DNA from: Priapulus caudatus
Lineage: Eukaryota; Priapulida; Priapulimorpha; Priapulimorphida; Priapulidae
DNA: 64,000 nucleotides
Assembly (NCBI RefSeq): GCF_000485595.1
Contig: NW_014577086.1
Location: forward strand, 486,259-550,258
Direction: 5' to 3'
The translations under genes were made by a program, and so were the position numbers. Positions 1 through 13,797 of this stretch are shown here, piece after piece. The notes beneath the pieces were generated by a model. It was not told the origin of the DNA and searched no databases. It saw only the letters and a program-made list of their open reading frames with translations. The stretch's first letter is position 1; every line of letters begins with the position of its first letter.

Positions 1-3000
1 TTATGCGAGTTTGCAACCGGTAGTTGTGCCATCAATGCAGGTTTACTATACACATATCGTCTTCAGATATCGCCTACACGTAGGTTTCGTTAGACTATTC
101 CTGCCCTATTCATGCGGGGACAATGAAACTTGAGAAGACGAGCAACTAATTCGCGCGTCCTCTGGTGTTTAATCGTAAAGGTGAAACAGCACGTGACGTC
201 GCTGAGCGACTTTGAATGGCTGAAGCAGTCTCGCTTCTATTATCACCACGATACAGAGCAGAGCGTCATTTCCATCACCAACATCGACTTTCTCTACCAG
301 CACGAGTTCCTGGGCTGCACTGAAAGACTTGTCATCACTCCCCTCACTGACCGGTAGGTGTCGCGTTCGACTTTAGCGCTGACCGCTGTCATTAGTAGCA
401 ACTAATTAAGTCGCGTCTGTTCTCGCTAAAATCGTAACATGGGTTTATGCGTTTACATCAAGAAAGGTAATCCAGGTTGCGAGCTTACCCTATGGAAAAT
501 AACGCAGGCTATTCGTCTAACCATGCGAACAAGACGGGCTATAAGAAACGCAGCTATAGTGGGGCTTTAAATAATTTTCCTGCCCACCATGAAGCAACCG
601 TTACAATCAGACCGCGAATAGGAAATTATTTCAAATTTAGTTGCTAATGACAAGTATAGTGCTACCTTTATAAGCAAAATGTGTTTACAAAATCGCATCA
701 AAATTCGGGAATTAATTAAGGATAGAGGATAAAATCTGTGAATCATAAACAAATCTATTGCACATAGGTGCTATATCACCCTGGCTCAGGCACTGGGAAT
801 GTCAATGGGAGGAGCACCGTCGGGGCCTGCCGGAACGGGGAAGACAGAAACTATCAAGGACATGGGACGCTGTCTAGGGAAGTACGTCATTGTGTTCAAC
901 TGCTCCGATCAGATGGACTACAGGGGCCTGGGTCGGATCTTTAAAGGTATATTCTCCCGGACAGCTGCTGTAACAACGGAGTTTTCGTAACAAATTGATA
1001 CCAGCTGTAACGCTAGGTAACCGACGAAACGAAGGAATGACGACGGCGTCACATTTTCAACATAAATTATGTCTAAATCTCACACAGGGGAGAGTTGTCT
1101 ACCGCTAGGCAATGCTACGACCGACATCTGTAGCCTTTTCGTGTGGGCAACACATTTACCTCTGGCCTTCCTTTTCCTATAGATAGTCTACATTTCTTCT
1201 GTTATGACTACCAAGAATAACCAGCACGAAAATGCTTGTGATTCTGTCTTCATAGCTGAATATAGTTCCATTATCACCTATTGCTTGCGCATCACCTGTT
1301 TGGTTAGCTGTTCCTCGCACAGAACGTACAGTGTGTAGAACTTGGAGGCGAGAACTACGTTGTTCTGGAAGCCGCTGCTGGCTAGCTTCACGCGGATGAT
1401 GATCTGTCGATCCGGAACCATCATCGATACGGAGCGAAACTGCACCTTCAGATTCTCCGGTAGCTCCACCCGTCCCGCGTAGGAAGGGTTCTGAGACATG
1501 CGAGATGTAGATTGTTAATTACGCGGTTCTGAGACGCGTTAGACGATATATGGGTTCTGAGACGCGTGAGACAACATATGGGTTCTGAGATGCGTTAGAC
1601 GATATATGGGTTCTGAGACGCGTAAGACAACATATAGGTTCTGAGATGCGTTAGACGATATATGGGTTCTGAAACGCGTGATACAACATATGGGTTCTGA
1701 GACTTGCGAGATGGAGCGGGTTCTCTCAACACGCAGGTACCATAGTAAGGAAGAAGCCGAACTCTGGATTGAGGAAGACCGTGTCACCGTCCGTGAATGT
1801 AAACTGCTTCTTCTTGTCCTTCCTTGCTGAATGAACCACGGCGATCTGCTGAGCAGCGACTGATAGCACTGGCAGTTCAATGCGGTTAAACTCGTCAAAG
1901 CAGCCCCAGGAGCCAGACTGCGCTAGTCCTGTACGTGCAGACGAAAGAACACTTAGTCATTCATATAGAGACGATCGCTAGCCATCCATTACAAGAAGGT
2001 GTTCCTAACACGGGTATCGCCATTAGCCACAGTTACTAGTCACATAACTGGAGATGATAGAACCACGCCGAATGATCTCGTCGGCAGAATTTTGTTTATC
2101 TCTCATTGAACGAACACTTATCTTGTAGTTTACTAATTTATAGAATAAACAATAATTACAGTATCATTACCGCATCACATTACACTCTCAAGGCTATAGT
2201 GTACTACATTATGTATCACTAAGATTAGGGTGTACTATTTGCAAGCCGAATACGAAATTGGTACGTAAAAACGTAACGATGGTTGCCGTGAAGGAGCCTA
2301 CATCGTTTACTATGCCTAATTAGTTACTATGCCTAATACCGTCCAACAGTTTTACGATAGATGGATAGCCGGTTTAACGAACGCGCAGCTACAACGTACC
2401 GTAGTAGCGGCAACGATTAGTTTTAGACATTACATTTTTCTCAATGTTACGGCATGAGCTTTAGAAAAATAGTCTCTGGATAGTATTCAATTTTGTACAC
2501 GGCCTGCCGGTCGATTGGAAACTGTCTTATTAGGGTCACGACGATTGGGGACACTATAAATTTCGCTCCCTATCATAACTCTCCGTCTGAAAGAACGGCC
2601 ACTAACGGCAACGGGCGCTCACTAACGGCAAGGGGCAGTCACGAGCGGTCACTGCCTTATAATTAATTACATTTTGCTCGGCAGGTACACTATGACTTTG
2701 GTCTGAGGAACATACTGTCAGTGCTACGGACGCTAGGGGCATTCAAGCGTTCAAATCCCCAGGACAGCGAATCAATGATCGTCATGCGTGTTCTACGAGA
2801 CATGAATTTATCTAAGCTGGTATAATTCGCATTGCTTTTGTGTTTGCGCTTGCTGCTGGTTTCATAGCGCAAACGTTTTGTTTTTAAAGTATAGTATAGA
2901 TAAGTATAGTATCGTAAAGTATAGATACTAACAGGAGCTAATAATGACAAATAATAAAATTTGTCATTATTAGCTCCTGATACTAATATTAGTAGTAGGG

Positions 3001-6000
3001 TATGATTTCTCATGGTTTGCTTGCAATATCTATATAGTATAGTTAGTATATTATTTATAGTATTTATAGCGTGTTAATCCTAATCTGGGTCGCACACATA
3101 GGAACTGTTTGGATGCATAACGTGGACAGGCGGCCCAAAGAAAATCAGATAAAAATCTAGCCCAAAGACGCTGGCGCAATACAAAACATTTCAGCTTGTG
3201 CTTTCGAAATGTACTTGAAATAGCAGCTAAAAAACAGCGTTTTGTTATTTTATGTTAGCCTGCCATCAAGTGCCGCGCGTTCATCAAACATCGATTACTA
3301 GCTCATTTATTTCTCCCTATGAAGGTGGACGAGGACGAGCCACTGTTTCTGTCACTCATCAACGATCTATTTCCGGGCATGAAGCTCGACAAGGGCCGTT
3401 ACCCGGACATCGAAGCCGCTATCCAGCAACAGGTATGCTGCTAGCTTCTATGCTGCGTTCTCATATACACCAAGACGTCCTAGCGATTTTGAATAGTTGA
3501 CTAATATTTAGTTTGACAGAACGATGTTCTAAATTCGAGTAATCAGGTACATTTTTTTAGACACAAAATAACCCCCAAACCATTTTTTATTTCATTGATT
3601 TCTTGTTTGACTTGCAACAGTATGTGTATTTTAAGTTGCTTTACCAACAGTTCAATAATATCAAGAGCGTATAAAGAAGCCTTCTTTATACGTTCTTGAT
3701 AATATGCATTATCACGTATTTAGTGCAGAGTATGAAATGTTGTATTATATAAGCCAACTGATATATTACTGTTAAGAAGTGGTGTATGAAAATCTTTGTC
3801 ATAACGACAACGCCCCTCGCATAATATTAGTGAAGATGCACAGACGGCAATATGCTTCCAATGCCAGACTCTCGATGGCTCTTTGTTCCATTGAATAACC
3901 TCGGCTAACTATTTCACACGCTCTTACTAGGTTACCAAACTTGGATTGATAAATCATGAGCCATGGGTACTGAAGTTGATGCAGCTATACGAGACGCAGC
4001 GAGTGAGACATGGTATGATGACCTTGGGCCCGTCTGGTTCTGGCAAGTCTACTTGCATACAGGTGGGAAACAGCATCTTAAGATGCTTATGTATAAATAT
4101 TTATAAATTTATATAGGATTTGTGAAAGTTGATTATCAACTAATCGTTTCATTGATCATTGATTATCTGATTATTGATGTTTATCTCAGTTATCTGCCTA
4201 CTTATTCACGGAGCTATGACCTGAAATATTGCATTCCCGATTTTTGCGTCTCCACGTGCTCACTTATTTGCCTCCCCCATAACATTGCCTTAGTGGCTGT
4301 TTTCCTTCCTATCTGCATATAGCAATACTGTTTTTTTTTGCGCTTCCAACGCATCTGCGACATTCTAGGTACTGATGAAGGCCATGACAGAGGTGGGCGT
4401 TCCACATAAAGAAATGCGCATGAATCCCAAAGCAATCACTGCCGCTCAGATGTTTGGTAAGCTGGATGTGACTACCAATGATTGGACGGACGGCATCTTC
4501 TCGGCCCTTTGGAGAAAAACGCTCCGGACTAAAAAGGTTCGTCTTCTATTATCGATAACATGCGCACGACGTGATAGTAGCCTATACGTAACGAAAATAA
4601 CACACCGTAGTATTAGACGTAACGTAAATAAAACAACGTAATAGTATACGTAACGTAAATAAAACAACACGATAGTATACTAACGTAAACAACACAACGT
4701 AACGTAGCGCCAAGCAAAATACAATATGGACATTATATTGACACACACACACATATACATCTTTAATTACATATATAATCCGCATATATGAGCACATCGC
4801 ACCGCAAATGAAGTGTACCATTTCCAACGTGTGGTAATTAAATCGCATGTGTCAGACATTTCTATCCTTATATAACTCTAACCCTACTCATAATCATAAC
4901 CTATAACCCTAGCTCTAACATCTCTCCTAATCCTAACCCATAATCCTAACCCTACTCCTGATCACAAGTTATATGTCTAACCTCAAATCTACAACACCTA
5001 ATCTTGACCAAACCGAAACCTAACCTGGCAGCTCTTGTCATGGGTTCCGTCTCATGCGTCAGGGCGAGCACACGTGGATCGTACTCGATGGACCGATCGA
5101 CGCCATATGGATCGAGAACCTCAACTCCGTTCTGGACGACAACAAGACGCTGACACTCGCCAACGGTGACCGCATCCCGATGTCGCCGAGCTGCAAGGTT
5201 ATCTTCGAGCCGGACAACATCGAGAACGCGAGTCCGGCGACGGTGTCCAGAAATGGCATGGTCTACATGAGCTCCTCTGTGCTCGACTGGAACCCAGTAC
5301 TGCGAGGTCCGCACCATACGCTGTATCGTGCCAAACGTGATGTTTAATATTGCGTTTGGTTTTTAATTCAGTAGTAGTGTGTTGAATGATAAACAGCGAT
5401 AAATTTGTTGCGATTGTTTTACCTTTGTTAATGTGAACATCTTGTGAGGCTGCCCACGAAAGAGCCTAACTTTTAATAAACCCAAACGATTTTGAATTCA
5501 AAAATATAGAGAGTAATGCGTGGAAGTTAGGAGCGCATCGTCAGTATAAGAAGGCCGTTCTCATATAAGTTTTTAACTAACCGATTTTTGTTTAATACGA
5601 GGTGGGAACCATATTGAACAATATCACTTTATTCATCGACTGCTCCTGATATTCATGGCGTCTTACCACATGGTCCATGTCCTGACTTTAGACGGGGGAT
5701 CAGCTTTCAGAAAAGTAATGAAATAGCCTGTTCGGTAAAACAGAACGCGACTTTTACTGTGCATGGTTACAGCGTGTTATTATATTGTGTTTTAAGTATC
5801 TCGGGTTTTCTAGCTTGGATGAAGAAGCAACCAAAGGGCATGGCAGATCGGCTACTGAATCTTTTCCAATGGAACTTTGAATCGCTGTACAACTTTGTGG
5901 AAGTGCACTTGAATGCGAAAATGTCGGTAAGCACAGTAGAAATTTAGTCATGATTTTTTGCCGCTATGAGATAAAGTCTCAAAAAAACTCAATGATTTCA

Positions 6001-6947
6001 AACTTCAAAAATTTATGAAAATGAAGCCAAATATATAGTAAGATTAGGTCCGTGCAGAAAGTTTGCTTCCATGAACTAGGTTTCCAGCCACTATGTGGGG
6101 GAAAATACCAAGACATTTGTTTAGTAATGTTACTGCTGAGCCATTAATTCGATTTCCGTGCCCTGATACCAGATTGATCATTACAACAACTTACGTTTCC
6201 ACCCATCGGATAAAGCATTACAACAACTCTCCTACTTCTCCTGCCACCAGGTGTTGCAGATCAACTACATCAAGCAGGCGATCAATTTGCTAGAAGGTCT
6301 AATTCCACGCGACGATGAGGGCAATGTGCGTGATCACAACCCTGTTCTGCTGGAGAGGTTGTTTGTCTTCACCTGTATGTGGTCACTGGGAGCTCTACTA
6401 GAGACAGATGATCGTAATAAGGTACATTAGCGATCAGAAGGGCGGGATAGCACTAAAGATGAGTTACTGCAACAATGTGCTTTGGGTCACATGAGAGGGG
6501 CTAGTAACTATTGTGTTCCTGATTGAACTTGAGCTTTTAAGCCATGTCATGGCTCATGTAAACTAACTAAATTTTTGCAATTAAATTTTATGTACATGGA
6601 TGTCACTACGTGCATACTTGACTTTGCAGAAGGGATGCTTTAAAATACCATCTAAATTAATTTAAATCGCAGCTGCAGGAATTTTTCTACCAGCAAAAAA
6701 GAATGGACATGCCACCAGTTAATAATGACGACGAGTCAACGATGTTCGACTACTTCGTTGACAGTAGAGGTAGCTGGCAACACTGGAAGACAAAGGTGAT
6801 GATTTAGAGAAACTTGCTAAACAGTCACAAAATAGCCGCTGATGTAGTCATGAGTACTGAAACGTGTGTAATATGTGCGAGCTTCTATATTTTAAGTATA
6901 TTTTTGCTAATTGTTCTATGCATACATACATGCATGCATGCATGCAT

Positions 6948-6982
<35 letters not shown>

Positions 6983-8567
6983 CGTACGTACGTACATACA
7001 TACATACATAGAAAGACAGATAAGAAAAACAAAACCATGAAAGAAATGAATGGGTAAATAAATAAATAAATAAATTAATAAATTAATAAATAAATACTAC
7101 AGGTTGTATCTCATAAACGTCTGTAATTGTCCCAAATTCGTCTCTTATTTTTATTCTCTGAGTTGTAAGAAAATCGTATATTGCAGGTGCCTGGGTTTGA
7201 GTATCCCAGTAATTTTACAGTTGCCTATCCGACCATTCTCGTGCCCAACGTGGACAACGTTAGAACTGAATTCCTTATCAATGCTATCTCAGCGATGGGC
7301 AAGGCCGTCCTTCTAATAGGTACGTGTCACGTGATGAAGCTGGTGATGTGGTACTTTTGTATATCACTATACTCTCTGATATGTTTGTAATAAAATCAGT
7401 GATGAAACTTCTGCATTGTAGCTATTTCATGCTGAGTGTGGTAGCAGAGATTTTTGTTTCAACGTGGTATGTAATATATTATATTTTAAGATGCTGAGAA
7501 GGTTTAATATTAATTGCTTTCTTGTATATCTCAGGCGAACAAGGCACTGCCAAGACTGTCATCATAAAGAATCACTGCAATAAATATGACCAGGAACATC
7601 ATCTATTTAAGAACTTTAGTTTTTCCAGTGCTACTACTCCAATGATATTTCAGGTAGCCTCACGTTATTTCGTTTTGCCGGTTGACCTCGATCACAGTAC
7701 GGGAAAAAATCTTGTGAACTTACGACTGCAATGATTTTTTGTGATATAATTACTTAAAAATAAATAATAAAAATTTAAATAACTTTGAATCGTTCGTAAA
7801 CATTTGATAACATGTGACAAATGTTAACATCTTTGGTTAAATTGTAGAGAACGATAGAGAGTTACGTGGACAAGAGAATAGGCAACAACTATGGACCCCC
7901 GAATGGGCGTAAAATGACCGTGTTTGTAGATGACCTGAACCTGCCAGTAGTTAACGAATGGGGTGACCAGGTGCGTAGATCTGTTCTGTGTTCGTGTTTG
8001 TACCTAAATATGTGCATATGCTCTGCATACCTATCTGCATTGATATCAGCAATGTATAGCTCTGTTGGTATGTGCACCTTTGGTCCTACAGCTAGAAACT
8101 GTTATCGGAAATATCGGTGAGCGCATTGTGCATTCAAATTGTATTATTGTTATCGGAGTGCAATATTTGTATTGATAATTGTATTGTATTGATATATTGA
8201 TTAGCCCACCAACGAGACCATGCGACAGCTTCTAGAGATGAAAGGATTCTACAACCTTGAAAAACCTGGTGATTTTACGAAGATTGCTGATGTACAATTT
8301 GTGGCAGCCATGATTCAACCAGGTACGTCAACTCACGTGTTTGTATAATTTATCTCTCGATATGTTTTTGTCTTCGATTATCAGAAACCTAAATAAAAGT
8401 TAAAAACTTATTAACAAATCGCTGACTTCGATGAGAAGCAGAGTCGTTGCAACGGTGGCAGCAGTAACAACAATAACATCCGCATTAGCAGCAGCAGCAT
8501 CATCACCACAACCAGCAGAAGCAGCCGCCGCCTCGGCCACTATAACAACAGCAGCATCAGCGGCAGC

Positions 8568-8628
<61 letters not shown>

Positions 8629-10663
8629 GCAAAACCAACAACAACAGCGGCCGCAGCTACAACAGCAGAACCATCAGTCATACCCAGAAAAGAACACTAT
8701 AGCGCCTGCCCAGTAGCATATCACTTATTACTTTTCAAACAATTACAATGTCTAACAGGTGGCGGAAGAAACGACATTCCATCACGGCTGAAGAGACATT
8801 TCTCCATCTTCAATTGTACTCTACCCTCAGACCAATCCATCGATCAGATCTTCAGTGTCATCTGCAAAGGACATTTCCGCCAGGTACGCCACTGAAATCA
8901 TCGGGCAATCAAATAATTTATCCCCCGCTGGATCTATTAAAAATAATTGTAAGCTGTTAGCTGGAAAATTGATGCTAACTTTCCTTTAAGCTCCCACTCG
9001 ATCGCTCGTGCTTCTCAATATCATGATTAGGTGTGCTGCTATTGTACAGCTGTTAATCTAATATGGAAGACAGGGAATAGGGCTTATGTCGTTATTAGGG
9101 GAGAAAGGCAATGCATGTATTGCATACTATTTACTACTAACCATGTGCATTTCAGGACCTGGGGTTCTCCAGGGAGATTTGTAGGACGGCAGCTAAGCTT
9201 GTACCACTTACGCGGAGACTGTGGCAGAATACCAAACAGTGCATGATGCCAACACCTGCCAAGTTTCACTACATCTTCAACCTGCGTGATCTCAGCCGCA
9301 TCTGGCAGGTAATTGATCAACGTTTGTCTTTAGCTGGCATTTACAGTTTTGAACCTCATTCACAAAACTATATCGATAGGTAGGCCCCTACGTTTGGTAT
9401 TAATGTAACAGAGAGCTCAACGCTACACCAGTGAGTGCAGAGATTAAATAGGCGACGATGGAGAAGAACAGCCGGTCAAACAATGAGAGGCAAAGCGGAG
9501 AAAGATAGCGACAGCGATGCATCTTTATTCCAAAAAGTACTGATAACACTACACGGGAGAAATACCTAAGAACCGCGGTCCAACACTCATACACAGTGTG
9601 ACAGAAGATGCGCGCCTCCCTTTTATCCGTCACGGGGTTAGAGTTACCCTCAACGAAGAAATGCATCTAGCTACAATGAGTTTAGCATCGTGTCCCCGTG
9701 GCTGGTGCCGACAGTTCGCATCTGTATCTTCTGTTTTTATCACCTGTGTTACTGTTTACTAAAGTAATATATTTGCGTCATGTGCTCTTGCTACATGCTT
9801 GCTACTTGCTACTTGCTACTTGCTACATGCGTGGCCTGTGTTTATGTAAATCTATACAGCTTAGATCAGTAGCTATACCTTGTTACTACGCCACATTACT
9901 TAAACGGGTTCGTGATTAAACTTCTAGGCCGACCATTTTATGTTGGCGGCTGTCGCTAAGTTTAACATGGATGCTGTGTTAATATGTGACACTTCATCTA
10001 AAGGAATGTCAACGAATTCGTACACTGTAACAGGGAATGTTGAATGCCACAAGTGAGGTCGTCGCAGAGAAGGACAACTTGATCAGGCTGTGGAAGCACG
10101 AGTGCACGAGAGTCATTGCTGATCGTTTTGTCTGCGAAGATGATACACGATGGTTCCGCAGCGCTCAGCAAGAGGCACGTGCACATTTATCACATATTCC
10201 TCGCTTCTAGTAACCACCTTTATGTACACGAAGACATCCCTCGCAAAACGCGTGCTATTTTTCTTAATATTTTTTTTATACTGGCACCTCTAATTTTATC
10301 TAGGGTGAGATATGATTTAGCAGATGATATCACCATGGAGTCGCTATAATTATTACAATAGAATTCGCTACATAATATGAAGTAGGCATAGCGGTTTCAC
10401 ATCACGTACACTTCACATTTCACGAGCTACATTTCACACGTAACTTCCTGTGACATTTTACGTCACTACGCACCTCACGGATCATAATTCACATATATAG
10501 ACCTAGCTATTACAACCTGGTAAAATACATAGTGGCTCATTACAGTTGGTTGAGTCCAGCTTCAGTAAGGACGACATTAAAGGATCCAAGTCGGATGTTT
10601 ACTTCGCGGATTTTCTGCGCGAAGCACCAGAACCAACAGGTTTGTAAGGATGCGACGTTACTT

Positions 10664-10712
<49 letters not shown>

Positions 10713-13668
10713 TATATTCTACTGTATTTCTGCGAGCCAACGTATTAATTTACTGATAAATTATTAACGCCGCACTAAAAAATTATTTGCCTCTAAAAAT
10801 AAATCTCCGGTATTTTCCGGTCATCAGCTGATGTAAATTTTTATGCCTACACTCATACAGTCAGCGGTTCTAGTTTCATTTTCTTATGATTATTATGATC
10901 ATGTGAGAGTTATCAATTCCACAAATTCCATATAATATAATATGCCTTATTATGGTAGACCGTCAATCTGCCGTGACAACAACTAGAGCCGAGAGGATAC
11001 ACTTAATATGTGTCGTAGTGACACCTTTATGAACAACTTGTGTATTGCTGTGGTGCAGGAGAGGAGGATGCGGATATTGCCCTCGTTCCACCGAAGATCT
11101 ATGAACCAATCGAGTCATTTGACAAGCTACGTGTTAAACTTCTCAGCTACGTGGGCCAGTATAACGAGTCGACGAGGGGCGATGGACTTGATCTTGTCTT
11201 CTTTAGAGTACGTTGCTACATGTCACCGCAGTTTTATTTTTTGACTAAATATTAACAAATATTACATGCGCTTGTTACGACTGCGAAATTGAGTGAATTG
11301 GCGCGATGTGATTGTACATCTCTCAGCTAGCTTCGAACACTCCCGACGGGGAAAACATAAGAAAGTGCCTGTCATCAGCAGAGCGAAGTATGTGGCGACA
11401 TATCGTATATTTAAAGTTTTCTTTGCGAATAAGAGCATTTCCGAGATAATTGTATTCCCGATAGAGTATTCGATTTCGTTTGATTCGATCTCGTTGTTTG
11501 TTTGTCACGCGATGTCACCTCGCTATAACTACGGGATGTCGTTGTAGGATGCGATGGTGCACATGGTGCGGATTGCACGCGTACTCGCCACCCCACAGGG
11601 AAACTGCCTGCTAGTCGGAGTCGGAGGCTGTGGTAAACGCGTTCTCACGAAGCTCGCCTCCTTTATCAATGGATACCAATTTCACACGATCACCCTCGCA
11701 AGGTGAAATAAGCTCGCGTTACAGTCCCCACCCATTCGCTCATGAAGTGCTAGCGAGTTAATAATACACTAGGTGTTAATTAGCATCAGCCAGCTAAATA
11801 TTTTATGAAAAGGGGATGTTATAAAATCTGTGTGCCTAATGTTTTAATCATGCGATCAGGTTATGGGCATGTGGCTAATATTAGGTTTGAAATTAGTTAG
11901 AAAAAGCCTTTTATAGGCCTACTCCCTTGCTCCCACATACATACTCGGTCCCTTCTTGAGTGTCATTGTTTTCTGCGTTAAAATACAGTGAGGCATCAGA
12001 TTTTGCATATTATGAATACGAATGTTATTTTAATTGTAACACTAATGTTTGGCTATAGTTAAAGCTATAGTGACTAAGACAGTTTGTTTCAACATAATGT
12101 AGTTGCTCTTCCTTCATTTAATCTGATAATTCTTTTATTTAGGGGCTACAACGTGTCAAACTTTCTCGATGACTTGAAAGGTCTGTTTCGCAGAGCGGGA
12201 GTAGACGCAAAGAAGATCACGTTCTTCTTCTGCGAGAAAGACATTAAAGATGAGTCATTCATGGAGTACATGAACAATATACTGTCTTCTGGTGAGGTAT
12301 GAATCACACGTAATCCCTACCATTACGATTTTCATAGAACGGATAATGGAAAATATTATCATCTAATGAGGTATGTGGTGATACAGATTTTGAAGCCCAC
12401 TAGAAGAGAATGTTAAAAATTGCCAACGTCAAAACGCTAATATGTATTGGAATACCACGATAAACCAGCATACCACAATGGATAAACACAATGGATACCA
12501 CATATCACGATAAACCATGATACCACAATTGGAACATCACGATAAAATTGAATAAAACACAATGAACCAAGTTATAAATATATATAAGCAATATACGATC
12601 ATTCCATCTGTTATAGCGATGTAATCAGAAAATATCGTACACGTGAGGAGACCCATACGCCGCGGATGTCCGTGTTGTTACAGATATCTAACCTATTCAC
12701 GCGAGACGAGACGGAAGAGATCTGTCAGTTCCTGACTCCCGTCTTTAAGCGCGAGAGACTCCGCACGATGCTCACCACTGAGAACCTGTACGGCTTCTTC
12801 CTCGACCGCGTCAAGGCCAATCTCCACATCGTGCTCAGCTTCTCACCGGTGAGATCACTCACGTATAGCTGTGTCAAGCATTTCACTGAGATTTGTCACT
12901 CTGCGTCTGTCGCACTGATATGTCCGACAAACGTGTAAGGTGTAAACGCGCAGACTCAGAGATGCGACGGTCGAATTTGCCGCACCGACCTCTTAGGAGG
13001 CACGATGACGGGTTTACAAGTATCTCGGAGATGTAAACTCCACACAGCGTGATGATTTGCGTTATCCTCAACTTGATTTGATAACGGCAAATCATCACAC
13101 TGTGCGGAGTGTACAGGGATGTGGCGCAAAGATTTCGCAAATAAGTTCACTGAGATGTTGCGGGCGGATGTTCCCCGCAGGTGCACAACGCAGAGATGTT
13201 ACAAAGACGTGTAACACAGATACGTCACAAAGAGTTGCAACTATCAGGTGTTTCAGGCAGGTGTTTTTTATTGGACAGGTTGGTGAGAGATTCCGTAACT
13301 GGGCGCTGAAATTCCCCGGCCTGATCTCAGGCTGCACGATGGACTGGTTCCAACGCTGGCCAAAAGACGCCCTAGTCGCGATGTCTCAGCACTTCCTTGA
13401 TAACTTCAGCCTACTATCAAACGGCGACACCCGATCCTCACTTGTTGCCGCGATGGCAGATTATCAGGTGTTGCTTGCGCGTTTGCGTGCGTGCTGTGCA
13501 TGCGTGCGTAAGTGTGTGCGTGCGCGTGTGTGCGTGCGCATCTGTGCGTATGCGCGCACGTGTACTTGTGGTGCTGCAATGTACGCCTGCGAACGTATGT
13601 GGCGCAGCGTACATGCGTGCGTGTGCGTGCGTGCATGCGTGCGTGTGCGTGCGTGCATGCGTGCATGC

Positions 13669-13702
<34 letters not shown>

Positions 13703-13758
13703 AGTTTCGTGTGGGTGTGTGTGCGCGTGTATGCGTGCGGGTGGTGTTGCACGCGTTC

Positions 13759-13797
<39 letters not shown>

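Noticed and set aside
1524-1712. CRISPR-like array
   Set aside because: The repeats are contiguous with no unique spacers, in a eukaryotic intron.
1539-1898. 119-codon minus frame
   Set aside because: Out-of-frame reading of the inverted exon at 1,741-1,928 plus the 27-bp array.
8400-8895. Ala/Ser/Thr-rich frames of 93 and 154 codons
   Set aside because: Products of a CAG/CAA repeat in an intron; the end of the plus frame overlaps a dynein exon read in another frame.
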